Assembly: GCA_947685225.1 (NCBI GenBank)
Contig: CANTUV010000024.1
Span: 18,494,001 to 18,558,000 of the forward strand
DNA from: Garcia nutans
Lineage: Eukaryota; Streptophyta; Magnoliopsida; Malpighiales; Euphorbiaceae
Direction: 5' to 3'
Length of the DNA: 64,000 nucleotides
Part shown: one piece after another, positions 11,410 through 24,560 of the stretch
Layout of the letters: every line of letters starts with the position of its first letter
How positions within the stretch are numbered: position 1 is the first letter of the stretch
The notes under the pieces: model-generated
Told to the model about the DNA's origin: nothing
The model's input: the letters and a program-made list of their open reading frames with translations, nothing else
Databases searched by the model: none
Made by a program: the position numbers and the translations under genes

Positions 11410-13615
11410 TGTAGACCCTTAATTTTAGACCAAATCCAATACCGACCATAATTATAAGAAGGTTAGGTCAAGTCTAAAGGTTTAAAACAGTCTAGAAAAA
11501 TTTTGCAAATTTAAAATAAGTCTAGTACAATATTAAAATCTCAACACATAATAATATAATAGTAAATAATACAAAAAAGAAAAAATATAATTTTATTTTA
11601 TTTTATAATATTAATAAAATAATAAATAATAAAAAAGAAAAGAAAACAATATAATATTTATTTTATTAATATAAAAAACAATAAAGAAAAAAGGAAAAAA
11701 TATAATTTTTATTTTATTTTATTTTATTTTATAATAATATAATAATATAATATTTATTTATTTTTATTTTATAATAATATAATATAATAATATAATATTT
11801 ATTTTATTTTTATTTTATAATAATATAATAATAATAATATAATTTTTATTTTATTTTTATTTTATAATAATCTAATAATAAAAAATATAAATAAAAAATA
11901 TAATAATAATGAATAAATAATAATAATAATTTGACCAAGACCCGACAAACGATGAATCGACAGGCTCGATTTGCCACAGGCCTAGCCATGCCCATTCGCC
12001 ACCGACCACTAATTTTACCCTGTGTGCTTGTTAATCTCCTAATTTAGTTAGGATTCGGATTAGTGTTAGGGTTTGGCTTATTTGCCTATAAATAACAAAG
12101 CCTAAGAAAAAATTAAGGGACCGATAGTTTTTTTGATTAAGCAATTCAGAGAATTTCTTCAGCAACACCAAAAACAAGGAACAAAAATACCCCAAAGGCA
12201 GTAGCATACTGTCTTTGGCTTTTGCTCAGCCAGAATTCAGATCGTTGCAAGCATAATTTTGATTGACTTTTAATTGTGCAGGAGCCTTCAACGCAGGTCT
12301 ATTTTTCTAATTGAAATTATTCCATCAATAATTGCAATTACCTTTTAAATTATCATTATAGTAGCTTGTTTCTCTCGTTTGATTTGTTTCATCCAGTAGC
12401 TCAAGGTTTGAACTTGTTTTCTCAAATTTGCAAAACCTTAAATCAATTCTTTAAATAACCAAAACCCTTACATCTAGTCTACTTAAACCCTAATATCCAA
12501 AATCCAATTTCACCTAAACCCTAATTTTTTTAAACCCTAAATCTATTTTACAAAATCCTAAAACTCTAAATTTTGTTTTCCTAAAAAACCTAAAATACTA
12601 AATCTATTTATAAAGTTCCAAAATCCTAAACTCTATTTCTCTAAAAATAAAACCCTAATCTATTTTCCAAAGTTTCAAAACCCTAATTCAATATCCAAAA
12701 CCCTAATTTATTATTTTTCATACCTTAATTTTAAAAACTGCAGTATTATTTTCTAAACCCTAATTCTTTTTCCCACAAAACCCTAGCTTTGTTTTCTAAA
12801 AATCTTAAAACCCTAACTTTGTTTTCTAAAACCCTAAAAATCTTAATTCATGTCACTAAAACCCTAGTTTGTATATCTATTTTTTAATATAACATTTAAG
12901 TGTAGATTTAATTATTTAACTTGTTAATACATATTTATAATGAGTGATTTATTAATGTTTTATGATGGGTGATTTACTTTTATTATCATATATGGTTAAA
13001 TGGTTTAATTCATTTCATTAATTATTTTAATGTTGATTATTTTAGTTTCAATATGTAAGAGGTATGTTTTCACTTTGTGGGTACCTCATTAGTTAAGTTT
13101 CAATGTAATTTAATTTATTTTGAATTTTAGGTTAATGTAAAGGGCATGTTTTCCACTAAATGGTGGATATCCTATTTTATTTAGTTTTAGATATTGAACA
13201 GTGTAAAAGGCATGTTTTCATCTATGGATGGGTGCCTGTTTTGTTTGCTTTATTTTAATAAAGTGATGAATGTTTATTTCTTTTGATAATTGCATGTATT
13301 ATGGATGAGATTATAATGTTTAAGAATTTAATAATATTTAGACCTAAAAAAGAAACCGGTTCCAATGAACCGGGCGTTATGGGGGTGCTGGGTCATTCTC
13401 ACCTTCCCCATACGTGCCTAACTTTTCGAACCCATTAGGGGGTTGGAAATTTCTTAAAAATCAAGTCATCCACCCCTTTCTTTTTTCTGTTTGTCCGGGT
13501 GACGACTACATTTTTTTTGGGTTTAGGCTCGTGTTCTTTAAGGCCCTAAGCCTAAGAGTGCCGAAGTCGCAAGAATCATTCTACATGGGAGTGAGGGCAA
13601 AAATTTCTGCTCACA
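11410..13615 (+). repeat. 3' LTR of the younger Tat/Ogre-like element
   Basis: It begins TGTAGACCCTTAATTTTAG and ends CTGCTCACA. It aligns with 4110-6189 and differs by substitutions and by the length of the ATAATA-rich part. A weak purine run, ATGGGACAAAA (11399-11409), precedes it where the polypurine tract should be. Confidence 0.8.
12426..12872 (+). repeat. Telomere-like AAACCCTAA-rich block in the 3' LTR
   Basis: Second copy of the block at 5038-5450, again with AAACCCTAA words interspersed with AT-rich spacers. The older inverted LTR (14539-15363) lacks it. Confidence 0.75.
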
Positions 13616-14538
13616 GGAATATCTTGTTTTCAAAAAATTTACTCGAATGATTTAACCAATAGTTATATTTTCAACTTAGAAGTCAGTCTACGATAATTCT
13701 CATTAATTAAGTCTTAATCCATTGGTCCAACAAAATGATAGCTTTTATGCCATATTGGATTAAAACTAAATTAAAGAGTTTATCATAAATAGAATTTCCA
13801 TTTGAAAAAATAACTAATGATTCATGCCAAAAATAAGCCCATGATTAATAATTATTGGTATAAACTAGGCCCAAAATTAATTTTTGGTATTTCATAATTG
13901 ACCTAAATAATTTGTAAGTTCTTTTAAAGTAAAAATTTGTAATTTTTGAAGTGAAAAATAATTTTATTTCAAAGCCCATTGTAAAAAATGCTCGTTTAAA
14001 AAAGATTTTTGTGCTTTGAACTTGGGTCATGAGAAAAAATATTTTTGACTCATTTTAAAAGGTTTTCATGTCCAAAGACCTCCTTAAAAAATTGTTTTAG
14101 TCTTTTAGATTTTTTAAAAAAAAATATTTTGAGCTTACAATATAATTAGATCACATTAGAAAAAGATCAAATCAAATAAGTCATGGTTCAAATCAAGATA
14201 AATTAATCATAGTCAAACAACAAGCATTTGAAAAAAACCTAAGAAAAGTAGTTAGACCAATTACATGAGCTTTAGTATTTGGGTTGGAAAGTTTTAGGCT
14301 CCCATAACAAGTATATACCAAAGGTACAAGGCTATGAGTGGTTATATCATGCTCGATCTTAATACCTTGAGTAAAAGTATGGTATCCCTTACATAACATA
14401 ACACGGGTTATATGGACGTCCTAATTCACGCACACAATACACTTCAAATGATCTAATGGATAATATTATAATAAGAAAGAATAAAATAATATAAAGACCA
14501 ATGGAATCAACTTCTTTTATCTCTAGTTGAGTCACCAC
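13616..14538 (-). mobile_element. Older Tat/Ogre-like element, 5' leader
   Basis: Reverse complement of 6190-7107 over its whole length, including the PBS remnant at 14521-14537, which reads TGGTGACTCAACTAGAG on the minus strand. It rejoins the internal sequence at 492-4105 if the younger element is removed. No coding content. Confidence 0.75.
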
Positions 14539-15363
14539 TGTAAGCGAAAATTTTCGCCTCCACTCCCATGTGGAATGGTTCTTGCGACTTTGGCACTATT
14601 AGGCTCATGGCTTTAGAGAACAAGGACCTAAATTCGAAGAAAATGAAGTCGACATATGGATGGGCCGAAAAAAAGAAATGGGTGGTTGACTCGATTCCAA
14701 AAGAATCCTCAACCCCCTAATGAGTTCAGGAAGTTAGGTACGCATGGGGAATGTGAGAAATGACCCAGCACCCCTATGACGCTCGGTTCATTGGAACCAG
14801 CCTCCTTTTCAGGTCTCAATATTATTAAATTTTTAACTTATTAAAATGTCATCCGTAATACATTCAAAATAAAGAAATATTTATTAAAATTTAAAAAGTC
14901 CGAACCAATTTGTCATAGGCACAGCAGAAAACTGGCTTGCCAATTCGCCACAGGCCTCGGGCCTGCCGATTCGTCGTCGGGTCTCTGTCAAATTATTATT
15001 ATATTTTTTTAATATTATATTATATTATATTATTATTATTATTATTATTATAAAATAAAATAAATATTATATTTTTTCCTTTTTTCTTATTATTTATTGT
15101 TATATTAATATTATAAAATAAAATAAATATTATATTTTTTCTTTTTTCTTATTTATTATTATATTAATATTATAAAATAAAATAAATATTATATTTTTTC
15201 TTTTTTTATTTATTATTATATTATTATGTGTTGAGATTTTAATATCGTACCAGGCTATTTTAAGTTTGCAAAATTATTTCAGACTATTTTAAACCTTTAG
15301 ACTTGACCTAACCTTCTTTTAATTAGGGTAGGACTAGATTTGGTCCAAAATTAAAGGTTTACA
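14539..15363 (-). repeat. 5' LTR of the older element, shortened
   Basis: On the minus strand it starts TGTAAACCTTTAATTTTGG (15363) and ends near CGCTTACA (14539). At about 825 bp it is much shorter than the 2.1-2.2-kb LTRs of the younger copy. It keeps the AT-rich 5' part and the conserved 3' part but lacks the TATA-bearing and telomere-like middle, so a deletion is likely. Confidence 0.75.
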
Positions 15364-16157
15364 ATATGTAAATATTGTAATACCTTAGTATTTTAAATAT
15401 GTATTTTATGTATACATAGGTATATATATTATACGTATTTAGGGTATAAAGGTGTTACACCATATAAAATATATACACAATGAATATAAACTTATTCATA
15501 ATATACACAAAATATACACAAAATATCTACACAATTTATATAATATTATTTTAACTTTATTTTTTAATTTTATATACACACAATATATACAATAAATACA
15601 TAACATACACATAATATCTGTAATATTCATATACATTTATATAATATACACACAATATACATGCTACATCTACACATCTACATAATAAAATTAATAATTT
15701 TTTAACTTTATTTATGTGTATAATATATAAAATTTGTTTAAAAATAAATTTAATAATTTTTATTAATATATTTTTATATTTTTTTTTATATTTTTTAGTG
15801 TTATTTGTTAACTGTAATCAAAATTAAAATTTATTCTTTATAAAAATTTAATACATTTTATTGGTTGAAAATATAATTTAAAATATTAATTTTTTATTTT
15901 ATTAAAATATATTTATTTAATAGTAAAGTTTAAAAAAGTTAAAAATTAAAGTAAAATATTATTTGTATCGAGAGATGACATATTTTAGAATGCCCAATAT
16001 TTTATACAAGTGTATTTTTTTTTTATCATTTTTGAGGAAAAAGGTTTGTTTCTATGGGTAGTTTTGTAAATATTCATATTTATTATTAAGATTTCTAAAA
16101 CTGATATAAAATTATACTATCAATTACATTTATTAAAATAAATAGAGACAATATAGT
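15364..16157. other. AT-rich intergenic sequence
   Basis: Very AT-rich with degenerate (ATACAC)n and TATATA runs at about 15460-15680. No gene, RNA or element end recognised. Confidence 0.5.
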
Positions 16158-16322
16158 AAATTGTTTGGTTAAGCTAACTTATAAGCAAACTGTTTATAAG
16201 TATCAAAAATAATAAGTTAATCTCCAACTTATTTATTTAGCACATAAACTGAAATTATAAGTTCATAAAATTGTGAAAGAATTTATGAATTAATTTGATT
16301 AGCTTATAAGCTAAGTAAAATA
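16158..16322. mobile_element. Possible degraded hAT-type MITE
   Basis: TTGTTTGGTTAAGCTAACTT at the left and GCTTATAAGCTAAGTAAAATA at the right are roughly complementary and resemble the GTTTGG...CTTATAAGCT ends of plant hAT MITEs. No target duplication could be matched. Low confidence. Confidence 0.3.
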
Positions 16323-16465
16323 CCTCTTAATACTTAGTCCCTATCCATCTTTCCAACCCCTTCAAAATGAATATTTGGTTTCTCTTGATTGAGTAATTTA
16401 CACTCAATTTCATGGGTAATAGCACACGAGCTATGATTACACATAAAATGGAAGTGTAATTGAGT

Positions 16466-16535
16466 GATGATCGAACTTGAAAGGTCAAAACTAATTGTTG
16501 AGAGATGATCGAACTTGGAAGGTCAAAAGTAACTG
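16466..16535. repeat. 38-bp direct repeat, two copies
   Basis: GATGATCGAACTTGAAAGGT (16466) recurs as GATGATCGAACTTGGAAGGT (16504). It lies about 400 bp downstream of the transporter stop codon, possibly in its 3' flank or UTR. Confidence 0.6.
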
Positions 16536-16922
16536 TCTTAGTGATGTCTTCGTGAGATTTCCAATTAGTTAAATGTTTTAACTTGACAAAATTGCCTTCC
16601 GCAAGATACTGGCCTAATGGAACCAGTACTTGATCTTGCTTGTCAAAATAGCTAATATACAACATTTGCAATTTATTAGTTTTCATTGCTTGTCTTCAAT
16701 GATTGCACAACGAAATAAAAGAAATCAACAATGGAAATGACTGGTTGATGAATGGAAGCAAATTTATGCTCAGATAAGATGTTCATTTGAAGAACTTTGA
16801 TAAGGAAATTTGCATAGGCAAAACTACATTTACAACATGCATCGTTTGTACAACTCAAATAATGCTACATATTTGCATTTTACGTTATTTACCATACAAA
16901 AATTAACAAAATGAGCAGCCAG

Positions 16923-19900
16923 TTAACTATCAGCTAAAAGTGGTGCTTCAACATCTACCTCCAACTTACGGGTTTCGTGTTGCTCCTGTTGGAGCAGACA
17001 AGCAAAGCTTAAAGCAACCATCTGAAAAAAATTGCACAATTCATGATTTGTTAATTTATAGGATGCCAAAGAGAGAGAGGACTGCAAAGTATGCGAGAGA
17101 GAAAAAGTTATTACCATGCACACAGATGCAACTGTAATGCTGAAACCCTTGCAGTTGAATGGGGCATCGCTAGATAGGAACAATGCTGAAACAACTCAAA
17201 CTGATAAGCAAAAGAAAAAGTAAAATGGTTCTGATACTAAACAAAGAGCAATAATATAGACAACGCACAAGTCAATGGACTCATTGCAAGAGGGGATAAC
17301 AAACTTGCAATTGATTGCACACCAGCAATAAATCCTTGTGCTTTTCCCTGAAATTGAGGTAAATCATGTGTAAATGCAAAGATATAGAAGAAGATGCAAA
17401 GCAGAACACAGTGCCAACCCTGTTTCAAGCGAAAAATTAAGATAACAGAAACGTAATTTTGATTAAAACCCTTGTCACACAATTTTGTTCATTGACCTAA
17501 AGATTTGTAAGGAAATGTAAATGAGTGTATCCTTGGACATATTCCAAGTGAAGTTGCAGAAACAGATTCACACAAAGGACAAGTCAAATCTGCTGGCTAA
17601 TTCTGATTAAAAGTTAGTTGAACTATTAGAGGGAACAAGATCAACAGCTCATATTAAAAAAAAGACTCAAAAGAGCTTTTTATAAGAATCTAATCCTGGA
17701 AAATAGCTGAAAGTTTTGGATTAAAAACCTGACTTGTTGAGCTTGATGCTTTAGAAATAATTGCATAAGTCTGCACATGAAGAATTCAGAAATCATTGAA
17801 ATTTAAAATAGTCAATAATTATATAATTTTAGGCAACAAAAAGATGAAAAAAGCGCATTAGTGGATACAGGGTACTTACTGCAGGTTTTACAAGGACAAA
17901 AATAGCTCCAAATGAGGCACTTAAATACGGTACCTGCAATTGGCAGCAAGAAAAGCACATGAAAATTTACAACCTTATTCCAATGAGATGCTGTAAAGAA
18001 TTAGCTAGGCTCTTTAATTCAGTAAGTTTAAAGTTTTCTTTAAAATGGCCATAGTAATTTTACTCTGGAAATAAGTATAAATAAGTACATACCCAAGATG
18101 CCCATGCCAATCCATAGAGGAATGCCTGTTCAAAAAGAAAACATGAACTTTAAATTCTTGTCCTGCTTGTTTTGAGTGTTATGGTTCCAGGGAAGACCAA
18201 CTTACATAAGCTATTGACGAAAGCAAGGCTAGACATAATATCACTTTCTCACCAACCAATGGATTGATAAGTGGGAGCACCAAAATCTAGGAGCAAAACA
18301 TCATGATGACACGTGTTAGCCAACTGATCCAGTAAGTTGAAAACACAAAGGAAAAAGTACTGCAATATCATTTCTGAAGTAGATTACTTGATTAAAATGA
18401 AATACAATTTCAAGGAAATCATGAATCTAATATTACTGTCATGTAATAAACATCCACCCTTTTTAACATAATAAATATACAATGGGCAGGTAAGAAAATA
18501 CCTTCAGAATTTTGAGATTCATTAATAGAAAAATTATGGTTCGTGAGAACTATAAAAAAGTTTTAAATCAAATTTTGGGATGGGGGAGGGGAAGAAGTGA
18601 GGGAAGACCATGATGTTCATTCCTTGAGCATAATAATCCTGCCAGAAATGATAAGGAAATCAAACAGAACAATAAGCTCTCCAAGGAAAACATACCTGAG
18701 AAAAAATTTCACCAATTCCCACCATTAACAAGATTTCTGAATATTGATTTTTGTTAAAACCGAATACTGACTTAAGGTAGTACTGCACAAACAATCGTTA
18801 AGCTAGTCAAGGAATTTGACTAAAATTAGATTTGCACCAAAAAACACAACTATTTATAACTAGCACTGTGATCATTAATTCAATCAGAATATTAAGGTAC
18901 ACTAATAGTTAATATTCAATTAAAAATTAAAGCATTAATACATTTACCATTCTTGATACCTGTCACATATAGCAGCCGAAGAAAGGAAAATAGAATTTAC
19001 TGAGTAATTGATGATGTGTAATGGGTGTTGAAGAATGACAGTGGTGATTGGCATACAAAAGGCAAGAGGAATAACAGCATTTAGTAGCAGAATGAGAGAA
19101 TGATTCCCTGATGTCAGTCTTGTTTGTTAATCATTTTCTGTTATTAAATGGGCTGTACATATGATATTGCAGATTAACTTCTCCTAATTCTCTTCTTTTC
19201 TCTTCTTTTCTTCTCTAATTCCCTATATTTCTCTCTAATTCTTTCTTATTTTCTATTTTCTATTCTCTCTGTTTACTCTTCCTATCTGCTTCTGATTCTT
19301 GATTAAGATTGTGTGGTGTGTTGATTAATTGGGAGTTTACGTTACAGAACCTTAAAAAAATGGAAAGGAAATAATAAAGGACAAAACACTCTCTCTTCCA
19401 GCGGAAGGTAGTATCAGCAGAACTCTTGTTTGTTCAGCTGGGAAATGGTATTGAAATAGGAAACCTAGAAAATGGTTTGGCTGGCATACAAGGAATCTGA
19501 AATCTTTTTTAATGGTGTTTTGTGTTTGAGAAACCTTAAATGTAAATTAATTGTATGAGCAAAGATAATAAGTCGTGGCATAAGAAAGATGAGATAAGAA
19601 TGAACTTACAAATAAGACAGCATCGATGCCAGACATTCCCAACTCATAGAAGAAGGAAACAAAAGAAATTCCTCTAAGCGTAGGGCTGAAAAGCAAGTTA
19701 AGTTCAGCCAAACAACATTTTAATATTTTTTTTTTATAAGAATGTATGAGAAGGGCAATACATGTTGCAACAACTGAAAAACTGAAGTAACAGCAAAATG
19801 CACAACTTTCAAAATGGTGTGCATTTTGAAGAGTTTTTTTTTTCCCAAGTTCAACATACCTGCTAAATACTACTGTTGCAGCATCTCTCATTGATTTGTA

Positions 19901-22900
19901 TCGTGTGCAAAAAACATTAATGGTCTTTGTTAACAAGTTTGTTTTTTCTTCCTTCCTCTGAGCGAATTCAACAGTCTCAACCAGGAATAATTGCATATAA
20001 AGTGGACCAAAGGTCAAAAGAGCAATTGAAACCTGAAATAAAATCCTTATTCAATAGAAATATAATGAATTTGGAAATACTATATTTACAAAATATAAAA
20101 CAACAATAAAGCAGAAGATACGTAAAAATTATAAATGTGACTGAGTAAATTGCAGAAAAAGCATACCAGAAAAATGTATCCCCTCGGAAGAAAACGTGCT
20201 ATGAGATTTCCTAAGACATGAGAAATAGAAAAGAGGCCAGTCATCCAACTAAATACTGCAGCCCTCTTGCCTTCTTTGACCAAATCAGCCTAACAAACGA
20301 AGGGAAAATAAGATTCCCATACATTATCTATCTATACGACCTTTTACAAAAAGGAACTAGTCATTACCGCATAGGCAACAGCAATGCAGAAAATGCTTCC
20401 TTGACTTAGAATAAATGAAATTGTGCGAAGCACATAGTAGGCGTACACAAATTCTCTGGATTGGTTATAGGCAAGTAAAGCTGAAATCATAAAACAAGGA
20501 AATAAGAAGAAAGTTTAAAATCTCTAGTGCTCACTTGATTAAAAACATTTATTAACTTCAAATAGGATATTAGACATATAAAGCAGAGGATCTATTTTCC
20601 ATTATTAAAGATCCTAGTAAATCATATTTAAATTCAGTAATTATCCTACAGCATTTTCTTCTGCAAACTAAAGGTGCTTTGCCTTAAGAGTTAAAAAAAA
20701 AAGTGCGCCTTTGATGTTTGAATTCTACAATTTGGGAACTTCAGTATATCAAGAAAATTCAATTCAAAGTATATATATTTTAAATCTTGACTGAAAATGC
20801 TCGTCTGGAACATACCAAAAGGAAATATGGTGGTAGATACAGTAAGAAGGAGAAATGGTTTACGCCCATGCTCATCTGCAAGCTGGCCTAGGAGTGGCAA
20901 TACCACCATCTTGAAAATTCCAACCACCTATAAACAAAAAGTTAAAAAAAATTATAAGTCTAAGCCTTTTTTTTCAAGAAAAGAAAAAATAAACAAACTA
21001 GAAAATTTAAAACACATTCTATGAACATCAACAATTCAAAGTATTATTGCTTGAGTTTGACATCCCTAAATACTAAAGTTACAATGCCATATTCTCCAAT
21101 CTCCACCTAAGTTCATGCAAGCATGCATAGTCATTGTATTGTGTCTATGTCTACCTCAATCCACTGTTATTTTCAGTGTCATTTCCTTAAGAAAACTCCT
21201 TTTGGAACAATCTTAGTCATTCAACTACTAGTGCAGTGATAATTAATCTAGGCTGTAGATGGCTGTAATTGTTAGAAACTGAAAACTAAATAACAAATGA
21301 CAGAAAAAAAAAATATAAGGAGAAAAAAGATAAAGAACCTATCATTGTATAAATCTAATAATAGAGTTGTATTCGAAAGTGACACAACTTGTCTTTGCCA
21401 TGTATGATGTATCAACCATAAACAAAAAGAAAAGACGGAATCCACAATTAACAGAGGTAGGAGCTCATTTTGAACTTTACCATCTTTACATAACCAAAGT
21501 GGACCGTATCATATTCTTATCGTTTTCTGCTCCACATATAATATCATATTATGCATGGCCAATACTTTAATGAGTGGAAAGTGTTCATCATTTGTCATTA
21601 CTCTTCAGAATTCAGCAAGATAATAGATCTAAACAGAAGTTCCATTATTATACTAGAAATAATAGATGTTGACAACAACTGTATCATCTACAGGAACAAG
21701 CTCCCTTTAAAAAAAATTTTAAAAAAACCTGTAATTAGCGTTTACTTTCTTATCCGCTGTAAAATTCAATGACTATCCTTTAATTACTTTCTCCGAGCAT
21801 AAACCAAAGAATATTCGTAAAGAACAACCAATTAAAGAGACGAGCTACTGAGGATGCCTGCTCAACTAACTAGTGAAGTCCTTATACTCAAAAATGGGAT
21901 CAGATTCTGCTCATATCTATGGTTAGTATGTCAATAGAGGGTAGATTATCCATTGTGTATTCCAATCATTGAACCAAAAAATATATCAATTTTGAATCAT
22001 TAATATGCACAAAATACTGTATGATTATAATTATCCAAGCTATAGAAATGAAGATGAATAAGTTCATGATATCAGTGACTCACTAAAGCAGAATAAACAA
22101 GTATATCATTTGAATTTTGCTCGCAGCCTAATCATAAAAAAGAAAGAACACTTAAGATCAGGAAAGGAAGTTCCTAAAGTTGGAGAATACGCCTAATACA
22201 CTTTCATGAGTTTATCTTCCTGACCATAAATTTTAAAAATGAGTTTTAGCATAAATTTTCTTTTTTTTTTCCTTTGCTTATAAGTCAAGATTACAAAGCT
22301 CAAATTAGACATTTTTAATCAATCATACCTAAGATTTTTGAAAAACATTATCACCAACCAAATGAATTGATAAAAACAGTCTAAACGTCAACAATTTTGA
22401 CTTCTTTTTCTTTCTTCCAATTCAAAACATAAAAGATAAATTTTTCTACCAACTAAATGAATCAAAGAAAAGGAAAATTGAATAACAGAATACAAAATTC
22501 AACTATGTAACTGTGTTCTCTTCTGTTAAAAAAAACTCTGTTCTCTTCGCTCTGTTACCTTCTCCCATTTTATCACAAATCAAAGAAGAGGGGAGATAAA
22601 AAAATTTTAAAATTTTAAAAAATAAAAAAAGAAGAGAAAAATAAAAAGAATCAAGAAAATATAAATACATAACCGGAAAGGTCAACCACCCATTTTCCAT
22701 TTTTTTGTTCCTCAATTTTCTCACCAAGCAAACAAATAAAATAATTTAAAGCAAAAACATTTAAATTACCGTTTGTTGGAGACCACTGACATAAATAGCC
22801 TCAGAACAAGTAGTCTCTCCAGGACATAAAGCAGAAGTCGTTACATCAACAAGAACAGAGACAGTCATTTGCTCTGCAATCCAATGGATACTTAATGGCA

Positions 22901-22961
22901 ATAATAAATGCACCAGGGGCCTCAACTCTCTAAATACACTAACACGTCTAGGCAACTCCAT
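16923..22961 (-). CDS. MFS transporter, HIAT1 / tetracycline-transporter-like
   Basis: Predicted 444-residue polytopic membrane transporter, substrate unknown. Coding exons (minus): 22961-22770, 20927-20816, 20480-20368, 20289-20167, 20032-19860, 19685-19610, 18782-18696, 18286-18206, 18125-18093, 17933-17880, 17770-17729, 17347-17269, 17185-17115, 17021-16923 (stop TAA). Each junction has GT-AG and the phases agree throughout. TM1 lies in exon 1. The MFS signature GQLADEHGRKP falls at about residues 78-88, between TM2 and TM3, and further hydrophobic helices follow. The C-terminus EAPLLADS contains an acidic dileucine-like sorting signal. Order and wording match plant proteins annotated hippocampus-abundant-transcript-like (the Arabidopsis At2g16970-At2g16990 group), which are near this length. 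No frameshift or stop is seen, so it is likely functional. Intron 1 is 1842 bp and exon 9 only 33 nt. The exon 13-14 acceptor was chosen by family alignment; a nearer AG (17084 region) would stay in frame and insert 21 residues. Confidence 0.88.
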
Positions 22962-23133
22962 TGAAAAGATTTATAAATCTAATCTTGAAGAAATCCCAGA
23001 ACAGAAATATCGAGAAAAGGGAAAATAAAATTGGAAAACAAAAACTAAAGGAGAGAATTTAATGGAAGAAGGTTAAGAACAGAAAACGACTGTTTTCACT
23101 GATGGGTGAAAAAAGAAATAATTTTTGGTGGGT

Positions 23134-23140
23134 TTATATA
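23134..23140 (-). promoter_or_regulatory. TATA box of the MFS transporter gene
   Basis: TATATAA on the minus strand, about 175 bp upstream of the ATG at 22961. A start site about 30 bp downstream would give a 5' UTR near 145 nt. No competing TATA lies closer. Confidence 0.6.
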
Positions 23141-23149
23141 GATTGATAA

Positions 23150-24560
23150 AAAAGCAATAAAGCGGGAAATCCTGTGGAGAGAAGGTGTTAACATCGAGAG
23201 GTCGCGTGTCGGCTTGTGTGATTGGGCCTGCTCGCTTGTGGTTGGTAGACTCCTCTTGGTGATCTGGCTTCGCCCGCCACCCTTTTTCTTTGTTTTTGTT
23301 TTTTTTTTTCAGGTGAAAATAATATACTATTTATCTTTAGAAAATTTCTCGCCTATTCATTAGGATGAGTGAGATATTTTTAACCTTTTTTTCTTTACTA
23401 AATTATAAAAATAATAATGTTACATTTATCATATTAATATTATCATCAATCTTTTCATCTACTATTTTTAAATAAATTATGTACAAATAACATCATTATA
23501 ATAAATCATATATTGCACGCTAACAAGTCCAAATTATAAAAAATAAAGCAAATTAAGATTTTTTTTTTTAAATAACGCTTTGCACTCGTTAAACAAATAT
23601 TAACAAATTTATATTTTTGCAGAAAAATGCTAAACTTACCGCCTATTGAAATCAAATTTATTGATATTTATTTAATAAATGCAGAACTTTATAAATTCTT
23701 GATTTGTTTTTTTTTTTTGGCTTGTAATATCAATATGGAAATTTGTACAGTCTATTTATCTTTTTTGATATATGAAAATAGACAAATGATGATAGATAGA
23801 ATTATTTGTATGAAGTTCATATAAAAATTTTTAAAAAAATTGTTTATATTATAATTTGTAAGGTATCGAGATAATAAAAATTATAATGGTAATATTAAAA
23901 TTGCAAGTGCCACATTTCTCCTGTCAAAATATATATCCAGAGAAAATTTCCCACATGCATTCTGATCCATTCAACACATGTATTATTTTCCACATGCATT
24001 CTGATCCTTCCAAATTCACTTTATATTATTCATATTCATTTTAATCTTTTAGACAAGTTTAATATGCTTGAAACAATTAAATTTTTATCTATGTAATTAA
24101 TGATGTTTATAAAATAATTTAAGATGTTTTATCAATAATTTTAAAAATAGTTAAAAATTTTAATATTTCATAATATTTGATAGTTATATAGAATATTTAA
24201 TTTTTTCTTTTAAAATAATACTCTAACACAAATTAATGATAATAAATTTAATTTTATATTTAATTATTTTTTAATATAAATGATTTTTATCCTTTGTCAG
24301 AATATACCCATAAAAATAAGTCAGATATTAATTCTCATGATATCCGTAAAAAACTTTGACCGCAACTTATGCTACCGATCATAAGAGTAATCATCAATAA
24401 GGAAAAAAACTCTTGTGTTTACAATATAAAAGCAAAACAACCACACAATTTGCACTCTTGCTCACCAAGAGAATATTTTTTTGTAGGAAAAAAAAAAGCA
24501 TAGAGAACTAGGAGAGAATACTGTAGAGAGATTTTTTTTCTTCTCCATGAGATATTTCTA
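23150..24560. other. Upstream intergenic region of the transporter gene
   Basis: A short GC-richer patch (23165-23290) is followed by about 1.2 kb of AT-rich sequence. I see no gene or element ends. It may hold distal promoter elements that cannot be assigned by eye. Confidence 0.45.

Larger units (their letters stand above)
4110..13615 (+). mobile_element. Younger gag-only Tat/Ogre-like LTR retrotransposon
   Basis: This 9.5-kb element has LTRs at 4110-6189 and 11410-13615, a PBS one base after the 5' LTR, a defective gag, a non-coding stretch and two minisatellite arrays before the 3' LTR. No pol is present, so it must have moved in trans. It sits inside an older, oppositely oriented relative: sequence left of 4110 and right of 13615 rejoins as one continuous minus-strand internal region. 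Flanking 5-mers (GTGAT at 4105-4109, GGAAT at 13616-13620) are a poor match for a target duplication and may be decayed. The two LTRs have visibly diverged, including indels in their AT-rich parts, so the insertion is not recent. Confidence 0.8.

Noticed and set aside
4110..13615. Complete autonomous Ogre element
   Set aside because: No protease, RT, RNase H or integrase motif in any frame, so it is called gag-only.
16327..16686. 119-residue minus-strand frame downstream of the transporter
   Set aside because: It lies after the transporter stop and includes the 38-bp direct repeat; composition and lack of any motif fit 3' flank.
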